DNA from: Planctomycetia bacterium
Lineage (GTDB): Bacteria; Planctomycetota; Planctomycetia; Pirellulales; Thermoguttaceae
Reading direction: 5' to 3'
Length of the DNA: 64,000 bases
Assembly (NCBI GenBank): GCA_030527205.1
Contig: JAUNBG010000007.1
Coordinates: forward strand, 57,422-121,421
Shown: positions 1 through 8,254 of the stretch, piece by piece
Numbering within the stretch: the stretch's first letter is position 1
How the letters are laid out: the number at the start of each line of letters is the position of its first letter
The notes under the pieces: model-generated
What the model was told of the DNA's origin: nothing
The model's database searches: none
What the model saw: only the letters and a program-made list of their open reading frames with translations
Translations under genes and position numbers: made by a program

Positions 1-1
1 A

Positions 2-565
2 TTTTGTACTGGATCGTCGATTATGCCCCAAAAAGTCAATCCGGATGTTTTGGAATTGATTCGCGGCAAAACAGCTCGTTCCATTGGAAATCTTCAAACG
101 CTTCTCGTTTTAACGAAAGGTCTTCCTTTGGCTTATAATCGAGATCTTCAAGAAGACAAGGAACCTGTTTTTGATTCCTTCGATTCCGTTAAAGCCTGTT
201 TGGAATTGGCCGCTCCTTTAGTTGCTCAAACAATCTTGAATCGCGAAGCGATTGCCTCCAAATTGGACCGCGGTTATCTGGACGCAACAAGTTTAATGGA
301 ATATCTCATTAAAAAAGGCGTTCCGCAGCGAACGGCTCACGGAATTGTCGGACGTTTGGTTCGTTTTGCCATCGAAAAAAATGTTCCATTGGCCCATCTT
401 CCCTTAAAAACGATGAAAGAGGCCTGCGAAATGATCGATTATTCCGTTTATGAAGTTCTCGGCGCTGAAAATGCGGTCAAGGCAATGCAAAGTTATGGTT
501 CAACGGCGCCCGATCAAGTTCAAAAACAGGTCAATCTTTGGAAAATGAACCTCAAGTTTGAATAA
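2..565 (+). CDS. argH: Argininosuccinate lyase, C-terminal part (5' end outside window)
   Basis: The reading frame is open from the window edge, so the start lies to the left. ArgH cleaves argininosuccinate to arginine and fumarate, the last step of arginine synthesis, in the cytoplasm. The first visible residues include the fumarase/aspartase-superfamily signature GSSIMPQKVNPD, the mobile loop with the catalytic serine. It is followed by LELIRGK and the ArgH-typical KGLPLAYNRDLQEDKEPVFD stretch. The C-terminal helical domain is complete and ends at a TAA, with about 187 residues in view. A copy of the dispersed inverted-repeat element begins at the stop codon. Identity is secure; only completeness is unknown. 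Confidence 0.96.
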   Translation, partial: FCTGSSIMPQKVNPDVLELIRGKTARSIGNLQTLLVLTKGLPLAYNRDLQEDKEPVFDSFDSVKACLELAAPLVAQTILNREAIASKLDRGYLDATSLMEYLIKKGVPQRTAHGIVGRLVRFAIEKNVPLAHLPLKTMKEACEMIDYSVYEVLGAENAVKAMQSYGSTAPDQVQKQVNLWKMNLKFE

Positions 566-650
566 GGAAGTTCTAAAAAACTGTTTTTTACAATAAACTC
601 ATTAGGAAAACGCCGCAAAAATCAGTTTCTGCGGGTTTTTCGATCTTCCT
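565..650 (-). repeat. Dispersed inverted-repeat element, copy 1 (shortened)
   Basis: It begins AGGAAGTTCTAAAAAACTG and ends CGATCTTCCT. It is closest in reverse orientation to the copy at 5422-5531, but the stretch carrying the GACGTCTCG core is missing, so it looks internally deleted. It abuts the argH stop codon. Subfamily A (it shares the ACAATAAACTCA segment). Confidence 0.75.
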
Positions 651-811
651 GACATTAAGAACTTATCGGCAAATGTTGACCGAAGAATCGACAAAATGGG
701 GCTTAATCCCAAATCGCAAAGATCATTCTTCTGGGATCCGATGACGCAATATAAGTCTGCTGTATAATATATCGCGTTTCCTTTAATCAACAATTTAGAA
801 AGAGATGTTTG

Positions 812-2164
812 ATGAGAAGAAACAATAGACGCAAATTCTTAAAAACAATGGCTTCTTTAACCGGCGCTGGATTATTTGTTCCAAACGTCGCTCTTTTGGC
901 AAAATCCGCTGTTTTTATGAAAAATCAGGAAAAGGAAAATATTGAAGAAACGGGCTCTGTTTATCCTGGTTGGAAAGAAGGGGAAATGGATCTGCATTTC
1001 ATCTATACCGGAGTTGGAGAATCCTGTTTTCATATCTTTCCTGACGGGACGACAATGTTGATTGATGCCGGCGACAGAAATACAAACGCTTATAAACTGA
1101 ATGTAACCGTTTTGCCCGATCAATCGCGTCATGCCGGCGAATGGATTGCGCGTTATATTGATCGAGTTCATCCAAAAGCGAACGAAAAAACCATTGATTA
1201 TCTTCAACTTTCTCATTTTCATAATGATCATGGCGGCGGGCCAGATTCATTTGCCGAAAAAACAAGCGGTCGCGGAAACGATTACTATTTGAGCGGCCTA
1301 ACTCAAGTTGGCGAATTCTGGAAGTTTAGGAAGGGATTTGATCGCGGTTGGCCCAATGACAACAAGCCGGTTCCTATTTCTGATACAGAATGTTATGACA
1401 ATTTCCGACGCTTTATTCAATGGAAGGTCGAACATGAAGAACTTCAAATGGAACAATTCGAAGTTGGACGGCTTGATCAAATTCAACTGCAATATCAACC
1501 GGAAAAATATGATTTTCATGTCCGCAACATCTGCGGCAACGGAATTGTCATGAAAGAAGACGGTTCAGGCGTTATCGATTGTTTTGAAAAATATCCAAAA
1601 AACAAAGAAAGAATCAACGAAAATATTTTAAGCCTTGGAATGGTTTTTGCGTATGGACCATTTCGGTTTTATACTGCCGGCGATGTTTCTGGAACTCTCG
1701 CGGATGATTCGGGAAACCGTTTGAATTTTGAGGAAATGGTTGGAAAAGCGGCGGGCAAAGTTGATGTTTGCAAGGCGAATCATCATTCGTATCGGGACGC
1801 GATGACGCCGGAGTTTGTTCGAGAAGTTCAAGCGACTGTTTATGTTATTCCTGTTTGGGATCGATTGCATACGCAGGACAATACAATGACCAATATGTCT
1901 TCAGAAGAACTTTATGCAGGAAAGCGAACAATATGTTCCGCTCAAATTGAACCGGAAGAACAGGAAACGTTTCGGAATGCTGATTGGATGAAAAACGTTG
2001 CCATTGCCGGAGGACATATCGTTGTTAAAGTTTTTGATGGCGGTCGGCAATACAAGGTTTATTTTTTAACGGCAAACGACGAAAGCATGAAAATAAAAAC
2101 CGTTTTGGGACCCTTTGCCTCTCGTTGTTCAAATCAATCAAAACCAATTTCGCAACAGAATTGA
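812..2164 (+). CDS. Tat-exported metallo-beta-lactamase-fold hydrolase, ComEC-like
   Basis: The protein has about 450 residues. The N-terminus RRNNRRKFLKTM followed by a hydrophobic stretch is a twin-arginine signal, so export across the inner membrane is expected. The mature part carries a metallo-beta-lactamase metal site: HFHNDH at residues 135-140, an Asp in AGDVSG near 291, and the NHHS histidines at 324-325. The KANHHS form resembles the detached MBL domain of ComEC/Rec2-type proteins, but there are no membrane channel segments. The substrate cannot be read from the sequence. I place the start at the ATG at 812; the TTG at 809 is in frame but unneeded. It stands alone between argH and the convergent nikR. 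Fold assignment is firm, function is not. Confidence 0.8.
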   Translation: MRRNNRRKFLKTMASLTGAGLFVPNVALLAKSAVFMKNQEKENIEETGSVYPGWKEGEMDLHFIYTGVGESCFHIFPDGTTMLIDAGDRNTNAYKLNVTVLPDQSRHAGEWIARYIDRVHPKANEKTIDYLQLSHFHNDHGGGPDSFAEKTSGRGNDYYLSGLTQVGEFWKFRKGFDRGWPNDNKPVPISDTECYDNFRRFIQWKVEHEELQMEQFEVGRLDQIQLQYQPEKYDFHVRNICGNGIVMKEDGSGVIDCFEKYPKNKERINENILSLGMVFAYGPFRFYTAGDVSGTLADDSGNRLNFEEMVGKAAGKVDVCKANHHSYRDAMTPEFVREVQATVYVIPVWDRLHTQDNTMTNMSSEELYAGKRTICSAQIEPEEQETFRNADWMKNVAIAGGHIVVKVFDGGRQYKVYFLTANDESMKIKTVLGPFASRCSNQSKPISQQN

Positions 2165-2229
2165 AATAAAATCAAGCGACAAAAAAATCAAAACGAAGCA
2201 AAATCAAAATGAAAAGAAAAAAATGAAAA

Positions 2230-2646
2230 TCAGAAATTTTGCTTTTCCAATGTTCCCATTGTCAAAACAATATGCTTAAGTCCTTTGATTTGATGAAGTC
2301 GTTTGAGGATTTCGCGGATTCGTTCCCCTTTTCCGCGCAAAACAATAATTTCCATACAGTTGGAATGATCTAAATGAATATGTTGAGAGCATTGGATTTC
2401 ATCGCAAAAATCATGCTGCGAATGAAGCAACTTTTCAACAATTCCCGGTTTATGATGATCATAAACCAGAGAAATATTTCCAGCGACGAACTCGCCTTTC
2501 ATCCATTCGTCGCGAATTATCGCTTCTCGCATTATATTTTTCATCGCTTCCGAACGGGTTGGAAAACCGCTCTTTTCGACATAATCATCAAATTTTTCAA
2601 GAAGCTTTTCTTCGACAGAAATACTGATTCGGGCAAGGTTGGACAT
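2230..2646 (-). CDS. nikR: Nickel-responsive transcriptional regulator NikR
   Basis: The 138-residue product matches the length and two-domain plan of NikR. An N-terminal ribbon-helix-helix (ARISISVEEKLLEKFDDYVEKSG, then TRSEAMKNIMREA) is followed by an ACT-like metal-binding domain. The high-affinity nickel ligands of E. coli NikR (H76, H87, H89, C95) correspond here to H78, H89, H91 and C97 in the stretch HIHLDHSNC. It is expected to repress nickel uptake or nickel-enzyme genes when nickel is sufficient. No nickel transporter, urease or hydrogenase gene lies in the window, so its targets are elsewhere. ATG start preceded by an AGAAAAGG ribosome-binding site. Confidence 0.93.
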   Translation of the reverse strand: MSNLARISISVEEKLLEKFDDYVEKSGFPTRSEAMKNIMREAIIRDEWMKGEFVAGNISLVYDHHKPGIVEKLLHSQHDFCDEIQCSQHIHLDHSNCMEIIVLRGKGERIREILKRLHQIKGLKHIVLTMGTLEKQNF

Positions 2647-2695
2647 AAATCGACCTTTTCTTTTATTCCGAAGCCGATTTGGAAAATCGAGTTCA

Positions 2696-2802
2696 AGGAA
2701 GTTCTAAAAAACCGCCGGGAACACAGACGTCTCGCCCGCTGGAACTTTTGCGACGTTTCCCGAATTGAGTTTATTGTAAAAAACTGTTTTTTAGAACTTC
2801 CT
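2696..2802 (+). repeat. Dispersed inverted-repeat element, copy 2 (well preserved)
   Basis: This 107-bp unit has perfect 17-bp terminal inverted repeats (AGGAAGTTCTAAAAAAC and its complement) around a GACGTCTCGCCCGC core and a GAATTGAGTTTATTG segment. Subfamily A. It lies between the nikR start and the 3' end of the xylose-isomerase-like gene and contains no plausible ORF. Confidence 0.88.
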
Positions 2803-2839
2803 TTCAGCATAAACAACTTCAAAGCGGCCCAAACATCGC

Positions 2840-3871
2840 TTATTTTAACATTGCATTGAGAATATAATAGTTGAGCTCTTCATAATCTCGTTCGCCTTGA
2901 AGTCGGGCGATTTCTGCGTCGTCCAACGAACGACTTATATCAAGAAGTTTAAGGAAAATCTTGCGACTGTAATCAAGATGTTTCAACGCGACGTCATCTT
3001 TCTGCGTTCTCATGACTTTAACATCCAATCCGACCCATTCGCCATTTTGACCATATCCGTGTTGATCGAGGACGCGAACCTGATTCAATGCGCGGCGAGG
3101 ATCAACGGCGCCGAAAGTTTGATCCTGATCGAATTTCAGGCCATTTTGATCGTTAAGATGAACGCTCCAAAGTTTCTTGTGAGCCAATGCGAATCCCATT
3201 TCGTCGGAAGGAGAAAGATTGGCCAAAATGGCATGCGCCGTTTCAATAAGACAGCCGACTCGTTCCGGAGCATTCGTCATCAATCCGAGCGCGATTGCGT
3301 GACCGATCGTTGGAATATACGCGTGATCCATCGGTTCATTCGGTTTGGATTCAATCATAACGCGAACATTTTTGTTATAGTCGAGCAGAATTTGGATCGC
3401 TTCGGCAATTTGTTCGGTTGCGGTTACCGGATCTTTGGCTTCTCGAATATAGGAACCTTCCCGAGCAAGCCAGAAAACAATATTATTCGTTCCCAAAGCT
3501 TCTGCAATGTCGATCGTTCGTTTAACCCGATTGATCGCAAAGTTTCGGCATTCCGGACAATTGGATGTAAATCCGCCGTCAATTGTTCGAGGATCCATCC
3601 AAAGTCGAGGCGCAACAAATTCGGCGACAAGTCCGTGATCGTCCAATACTTTTTTCAGATCGGCTGCTTCTTTAACAATTTGATCCGGAGTCATATTATT
3701 CATATTCGGGACAGCGTCGTCATCATGAAACTGAACGCCGTCGAACCCCAGTTTTTTATAAACTTCGAGTTTTTCATTAAACGGAATCGTTTTGCGAACT
3801 TCTGGACCAAACGGATCGGCTCCTTCATGGATATTCCAGGGACCAAACGAGAATCGAAACTTACCTTGCAT
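2840..3871 (-). CDS. Xylose-isomerase-like TIM-barrel sugar isomerase
   Basis: This 343-residue protein resembles the shorter (Streptomyces-type) xylose isomerases. The N-terminal FGPWNIHEGADPFGP corresponds to the FGLWTVGW..DPFG region. It also has WLAREG, an ESKPNEP metal-binding strand, and HLNDQNGLKFDQDQTFG near the C-terminus, which matches the D-x-D metal-2 segment. Aldose-ketose isomerisation with divalent metals is the expected chemistry; whether xylose is the substrate is uncertain. The ATG at 3871 is chosen because AAGGAG sits seven bases upstream; the TTG at 3877 would leave no spacing. No signal peptide. No xylulokinase gene is nearby. Confidence 0.82.
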   Translation of the reverse strand: MQGKFRFSFGPWNIHEGADPFGPEVRKTIPFNEKLEVYKKLGFDGVQFHDDDAVPNMNNMTPDQIVKEAADLKKVLDDHGLVAEFVAPRLWMDPRTIDGGFTSNCPECRNFAINRVKRTIDIAEALGTNNIVFWLAREGSYIREAKDPVTATEQIAEAIQILLDYNKNVRVMIESKPNEPMDHAYIPTIGHAIALGLMTNAPERVGCLIETAHAILANLSPSDEMGFALAHKKLWSVHLNDQNGLKFDQDQTFGAVDPRRALNQVRVLDQHGYGQNGEWVGLDVKVMRTQKDDVALKHLDYSRKIFLKLLDISRSLDDAEIARLQGERDYEELNYYILNAMLK

Positions 3872-4277
3872 TTTCAAGCTCCTTAATTAAGGTTAAATGA
3901 TTGGAAAATGATATTTTTTTGTCTATTTATTGTTTTTTAAATCAAAAAATTAATATTGTGCATTTTCCTTGTTGGTTTAACTTTATAAAATCTATATTAA
4001 CGAAAAAAAAATTAAAAACAAACAATATTTTAAAAAAAACAAAGAAACTTTCCATTTTTTTACAAAAGATCAAGAAATAATTGTTTTTTTAATATTTTAC
4101 AATGTTATTTGTTAATGTCACGAAATTATGTTTATTGTTGTTGGAAAAACTTTTGAATTGGGAGTTTCTTATCCTGAAGCCGGAATGAGCAGCAGACTTG
4201 TTCTTTGATAAATCCGTTGTTGCCCGGCAGAAGAAATAAACGCTGAAATATTAATCGAATAGAATCAAGGTTCAGTT
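3872..4277. other. AT-rich intergenic stretch, no gene seen
   Basis: This 406-bp stretch is very AT-rich, with many A and T runs. It lies between the start of the xylose-isomerase-like gene (minus strand) and the 3' end of the motor operon (minus strand). It should hold the promoter of the isomerase gene and the operon's terminator, but I could not fix either. No copy of the dispersed elements is present. Confidence 0.6.
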
Positions 4278-5360
4278 TTAATAGGCAACCGATTTTGTTC
4301 CGTCTGGCGAAATGGCAATCGGTTGATTCATAGCGAGCGGTCGAACGGCAATTGAATAGTTATTTTTAATCAAAAAAGCCTTTATATCTCGAAGAAGAGC
4401 AAAAGAATCCGGATAAACAAAAAGCGTAATCGTTGAAGATTCCCGAAGATACAAAGAGAGTTTTTTACGAAACTGCGAATCCGGTTTCAGGGCCATTTCA
4501 AATGATTCGCCGATTTCGTCATTTGTCGGCAGACATTCGCCATAATCGAAACGATAAATCAATTCGATTTCGTTTTTTTCTCGACTTTGATGTAACGAAG
4601 CCAAAAAACGAAATGAATATTGTTCAATGGGACCAATAGTCTGATCAATTTCCGTATTTTGGATATCTCGATAATTCTGAAAATAACCGCGAACGCGTTC
4701 AACGAAAACATTCATTGGAACATGCGAAATGCGACCGTTTTTCAAACGAAAATAACCTTCATGCCCCTCAACTTTTTTGGATAACGGCGTCGGAACATTT
4801 TCCAAAACCGTCGCCTTTGGACGATTTTGCGTCAAAGAATCTTTTGTTCGTTGCAATTGTTCTTTCTCTTGATTCTGGCGATTGATCTCTTGATTAAGTT
4901 CAAAAACAGTCTGGAGTGATTGGTCAAGTTTTTTTGATTCAAGTTCAATTGACGCCTCAAGTTTAGCAATATTATCAATGAGATTTTTATGATCGGCGTC
5001 CGCCCCGTCCGCTTCCTGACGAACAAGCATCAATTGGGTATTGAGTTCTTCGACTTCATTTTTAACCGTCAAAACTTTTTCTTTGATTTTTTCAAAGTCG
5101 TTCGTTATTTGAATATAAGTTTTTTTCTCTTCGATTGATTCCTTTTCTTTTAAAGGAGAAACGGTCAAAGACGAATCTTCATTTAATTCAGATTTGTTTT
5201 TCTGCGACGATTCGGGATGAACAGCGCGAACCTGAACGCCCGCAATCATAACCAAAATAATTAAAATGCCAACAACATTGGAAACAATATCAAGAAAAGA
5301 ATCTTGACCGTCTTGATTTATTTCGCTTTGTCGAGAATGATGTCGAAATCTTGTTTTCAT
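4278..5360 (-). CDS. ExbD/TolR-like motor subunit with membrane aspartate
   Basis: This 360-residue protein has one N-terminal membrane segment at about residues 22-44, SFLDIVSNVVGILIILVMI. It aligns with the ExbD segment (P)FIDVMLVLLIIFMV and keeps the aspartate (D24) that carries protons in ExbD/TolR/MotB. A coiled coil follows at about 80-180. The C-terminal alpha/beta domain has VYPDSFALLRDIKAFL and ends PIAISPDGTKSVAY, features I recognise from conserved planctomycete proteins next to MotA/TolQ/ExbB genes. It is the third gene of the minus-strand operon, 361 bp downstream of the second, with a dispersed repeat between them. The likely role is to convert ion flow into force on a periplasmic partner; the target is unknown. 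Confidence 0.7.
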   Translation of the reverse strand: MKTRFRHHSRQSEINQDGQDSFLDIVSNVVGILIILVMIAGVQVRAVHPESSQKNKSELNEDSSLTVSPLKEKESIEEKKTYIQITNDFEKIKEKVLTVKNEVEELNTQLMLVRQEADGADADHKNLIDNIAKLEASIELESKKLDQSLQTVFELNQEINRQNQEKEQLQRTKDSLTQNRPKATVLENVPTPLSKKVEGHEGYFRLKNGRISHVPMNVFVERVRGYFQNYRDIQNTEIDQTIGPIEQYSFRFLASLHQSREKNEIELIYRFDYGECLPTNDEIGESFEMALKPDSQFRKKLSLYLRESSTITLFVYPDSFALLRDIKAFLIKNNYSIAVRPLAMNQPIAISPDGTKSVAY

Positions 5361-5421
5361 TTTATTTTGAACGTTAACTTAATACTCAAACTGTCAATAA
5401 CGGTTTTGTCTATAAATGTTT

Positions 5422-5531
5422 AGGAAGTTCTAAAAAACTATTTTTTACAACAAACTCAATTCGTAAAACGTTGCGAAAATCTGTTCCTGCGAACGAGACG
5501 TTTGCGTTCCTAAGGGGGGTTAAAACTTCCT
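5422..5531 (-). repeat. Dispersed inverted-repeat element, copy 3
   Basis: This 110-bp copy is in reverse orientation (core reads GCGAACGAGACGTTTGCG). Ends are AGGAAGTTCTAAAAAACT and TAAAACTTCCT. Subfamily A, with the ACAACAAACTCAATT segment. It sits inside the motor operon, between the second and third genes. Confidence 0.85.
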
Positions 5532-5564
5532 TTTACAATTTTTCTTTTGCGATTATCTTTCGTC

Positions 5565-5738
5565 TCAATCCCTTTGTAACCGTTGGGAATCTTGGATCGC
5601 AACCCAGGCAATACGAATCGAATGATTAATGAAAACGAAATTTGTCGTCCTTTCCGGGTTGGGCTGAAATTGCCATTCCTGATTGGTCTGAAATTGATCG
5701 ACTCTGATTCCATTCAGTCCATTAATTTCTCGTAACAT
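5565..5738 (-). CDS. Possible small protein coupled to the ExbD-like gene (57 residues)
   Basis: The ATG lies inside the last codons of the upstream ExbD-like gene in another frame (AAAGAAAATGTTACGAGAAATTAA), a layout typical of translational coupling. The predicted product includes NFVFINHSIRIAWVAIQDSQ, has no cysteines, and is not a recognised family. It could be a real fourth operon member or a decayed 3' remnant. Without homologues this stays tentative. Confidence 0.3.
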   Translation of the reverse strand: MLREINGLNGIRVDQFQTNQEWQFQPNPERTTNFVFINHSIRIAWVAIQDSQRLQRD

Positions 5739-8121
5739 TTTCTTTAACGGCAATTCCTTGCGGTTCAATGATTTGTTTCAACTGGAGATAAATGGTTTCG
5801 CCTCCAGAATGAACTTTGACGTTCAACCAGGGATTCCAACTCATATTTCGTCCGGCAACGCCCCAGGTTTTTATGCAAAGAATAATCGGTTGAAATAATT
5901 CTTGTCTTTGATGTTCCAATTCCCCTTGAATTTTAATGACTTCTTCTTGTTTCAGTCCGATCTGTTTGGGAAAAACGATCTTATCGGCATAACATTCAAC
6001 TTTGACAGGTCTTTCAATAACAGACTGAACAGGTTTGCGAAACTCTTCTGTATAATTGATTTCTTTGGCGTTTCGCGACTCGTCATAAACCGGTTTTGTC
6101 TCCGGAAGCGGCTTTCCATTGTCTTTATGAATATTTGACATTGCAACAGGAGAAGTCAAGGATTCCGATTGGGCATTGGGCGAAATGACCGATTCCGATC
6201 CAGACGCTTGCGATTCGACCAGGGAAGAACCAGATGTTTTCCTGGTCGAACCTTCGGCAACCGTTCCATTTGCGTTTTGAGCAAAAGCAGTATTTCCAAC
6301 CATTTTCCAGGATTCTTCTTGCGATCGAACCCCTTCGCTGTTTTGTTGCAATTCATTTGAATTTGCTGTTTGCCCCTGAATTTGTGAAACGAGATCCATC
6401 GGTTTGCCCTCTGCGGCAAAATTGTCGTTTGAAAAAGCTGACGTTAACGAGTCATTTTTTAATATTTGCGAGTTTGCCTGAATTTGCGAGTTTGCCTGAT
6501 TCATTTTGGGCATTGCTTCAGTTCCCTCAAAAAGAGCCAATCTTTGAGGCAAAGAATTCGTTTCAACATTTCCTGTTGAGGAATTCGATGAATACTCGCC
6601 TTCATATTGAGGCAATTTATAGGAATCAACTTTCGTTCCCAATGCGATTTCCGCAGGATTTTGCTTTTGATTTGATGTCCCATTTTGCGCAATGAGATTT
6701 TTGTTGTTCGTTACCAAATCAGCATTTAAAAGTTGAGTTTCATTAAACGCAACCGGCGGCGCATTTAATAACGAATCTTTTTCAAATGTCCCTAAATGAA
6801 AGGGTTGATCTGCCGTTGTTTTTTCGAATGATTGAGAATCTCTGAGCGTCCCTGAATTTGTCTCTTCCGTTGAATTGTCATTCGTTGTTGAGTTTTTGAA
6901 TGACGTTGAAGCAAGTTTGACATTATTCCCTAACTGTGACTGAAGTTCTGTTTGCGGCAAAGATTGCGTCAAACGTTGTTCCGGTAAACCCGAAGAGATT
7001 CCGGAGCGTTGCATTTCGCTTTTAATCGCCGCCAACGGAATAGCCAAGCGATATCGGGCAAGAGCAATCATATCCTTAACCCGATGTTCCAATTCTGGTT
7101 GCGGATCCGGATATTCAATATTCCAATCGTCGTCAACAAATTCATAACCATAATCGCCTCCCCAAGAGGCCAAGGCGGCAACGGCAGCGTAATATTTATC
7201 GGTTCCTCCCGGACGAATTATCAACAACGGATAAGGCTCAACGTTGGAATCATTGAGCGCAGAACGTTTTGCTAATGCTGTTGAAGAATCGTTTGATGAC
7301 GAAATCGTTTTTTCAAGATCAACGTTGTTTTGCGTTTCAATGCCATTCTGCTCTTCGATCATATATTGACGAGCCGTCCGAATGGCTGTATCAAAGGGAT
7401 TTTGAGGAAATTTTGCCAAAAGGAAATCGTCCATTTGAAAGGCAACTTTTTCAGGCATCAAAAAAACGCCTTCTTCATTGCATTCAATAAAAATCGGTCG
7501 CCGAAACGTCCCGTTTTTCCCCTGATAAGGAACAATTGCATAAGAATTCTGATTGTCCCTGGCTTTCTGTTGTTTTTCAACGATTTCTTCTTGAAGATTT
7601 TGAATTTCTTTTTTCTGAGAATCGATTTTTTCCTGAAGTTGTTGTTGGTCAGAACTTTTCCCCTCTTTTTGCATTAGAAGCGATTGAATATTTTGCTGAA
7701 GAACAGAAATTTCGTTCATTCTTTTGGTTATGCCATTTTCCGTTGTTGCCAAACGATCTCGTTCTTTAATCAAAGCTTCCGCTGTTCGTTTTTGAACATT
7801 CTGTAATTCTTCAAGATACCATTGAGCGTTTTCGTATTCTGTTTGAATGTCTTCCAAAACTGCGTAACCATATCGTTTCTGAATCTCGTTAAACTGCTCA
7901 TCAATTTCGGAAATGGACTCGATCTCCTTCATTTCTTCCTGGGAACGGTTTTGCGTCGAAGCATTTGATTCTTTCGAAATAATCTCTTGACTGCTCGTTG
8001 TATTCTGACTAATCAAAACAAGAAGCATAACAAGCATTCCCATTGTACAGAGAAGAACAGCCAGGAATGGGAAAAGCGAAACCGCAACCGATTGATGTCC
8101 GGATTTTCTTCGACCAGTCAT
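5722..8121 (-). CDS. Large ExbD-like motor subunit lacking the membrane aspartate
   Basis: This protein of about 799 residues has a single N-terminal membrane helix, SLFPFLAVLLCTMGMLVMLL (about residues 15-37). It fits the ExbD pattern PF(I/L)-x-V, but the proton-carrying Asp position is Ala21. Next come a long coiled coil (about 60-200) and a conserved region with YPLLIIRPGGTDKYYAAVAALASWGGDYGYEF. A long Asn/Ser/Gln-rich low-complexity stretch follows (about 380-680), then a C-terminal beta-rich segment with VKVECYADKIVFP. The ATG at 8121 follows AAGGGA; an in-frame upstream start at 8178 would add 19 residues before a poorly hydrophobic leader. It lies between the ExbB-like and Asp-bearing ExbD-like genes. 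Function is inferred from operon context. Confidence 0.68.
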   Translation of the reverse strand: MTGRRKSGHQSVAVSLFPFLAVLLCTMGMLVMLLVLISQNTTSSQEIISKESNASTQNRSQEEMKEIESISEIDEQFNEIQKRYGYAVLEDIQTEYENAQWYLEELQNVQKRTAEALIKERDRLATTENGITKRMNEISVLQQNIQSLLMQKEGKSSDQQQLQEKIDSQKKEIQNLQEEIVEKQQKARDNQNSYAIVPYQGKNGTFRRPIFIECNEEGVFLMPEKVAFQMDDFLLAKFPQNPFDTAIRTARQYMIEEQNGIETQNNVDLEKTISSSNDSSTALAKRSALNDSNVEPYPLLIIRPGGTDKYYAAVAALASWGGDYGYEFVDDDWNIEYPDPQPELEHRVKDMIALARYRLAIPLAAIKSEMQRSGISSGLPEQRLTQSLPQTELQSQLGNNVKLASTSFKNSTTNDNSTEETNSGTLRDSQSFEKTTADQPFHLGTFEKDSLLNAPPVAFNETQLLNADLVTNNKNLIAQNGTSNQKQNPAEIALGTKVDSYKLPQYEGEYSSNSSTGNVETNSLPQRLALFEGTEAMPKMNQANSQIQANSQILKNDSLTSAFSNDNFAAEGKPMDLVSQIQGQTANSNELQQNSEGVRSQEESWKMVGNTAFAQNANGTVAEGSTRKTSGSSLVESQASGSESVISPNAQSESLTSPVAMSNIHKDNGKPLPETKPVYDESRNAKEINYTEEFRKPVQSVIERPVKVECYADKIVFPKQIGLKQEEVIKIQGELEHQRQELFQPIILCIKTWGVAGRNMSWNPWLNVKVHSGGETIYLQLKQIIEPQGIAVKENVTRN

Positions 8122-8254
8122 TAATATATTTTTCCCTTGTACACAAAAATGCTGAGGACTTCTCCGCAATAAGATCAAAGTCTGTCGCTCATAACAACTT
8201 CGAGATCATTTTGAAAAAATGAAAGATTCTGATTTGAAGAATCAAATGAACGAA

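Noticed and set aside
2374..2859. Plus-strand ORF opposite nikR
   Set aside because: It is the antisense of nikR and of a dispersed repeat; the minus strand encodes a clear NikR.
2897..3886. 329-codon plus-strand ORF opposite the xylose-isomerase-like gene
   Set aside because: Antisense shadow with Phe/Asn/Arg-rich composition; the minus strand has a recognisable enzyme and ribosome-binding site.
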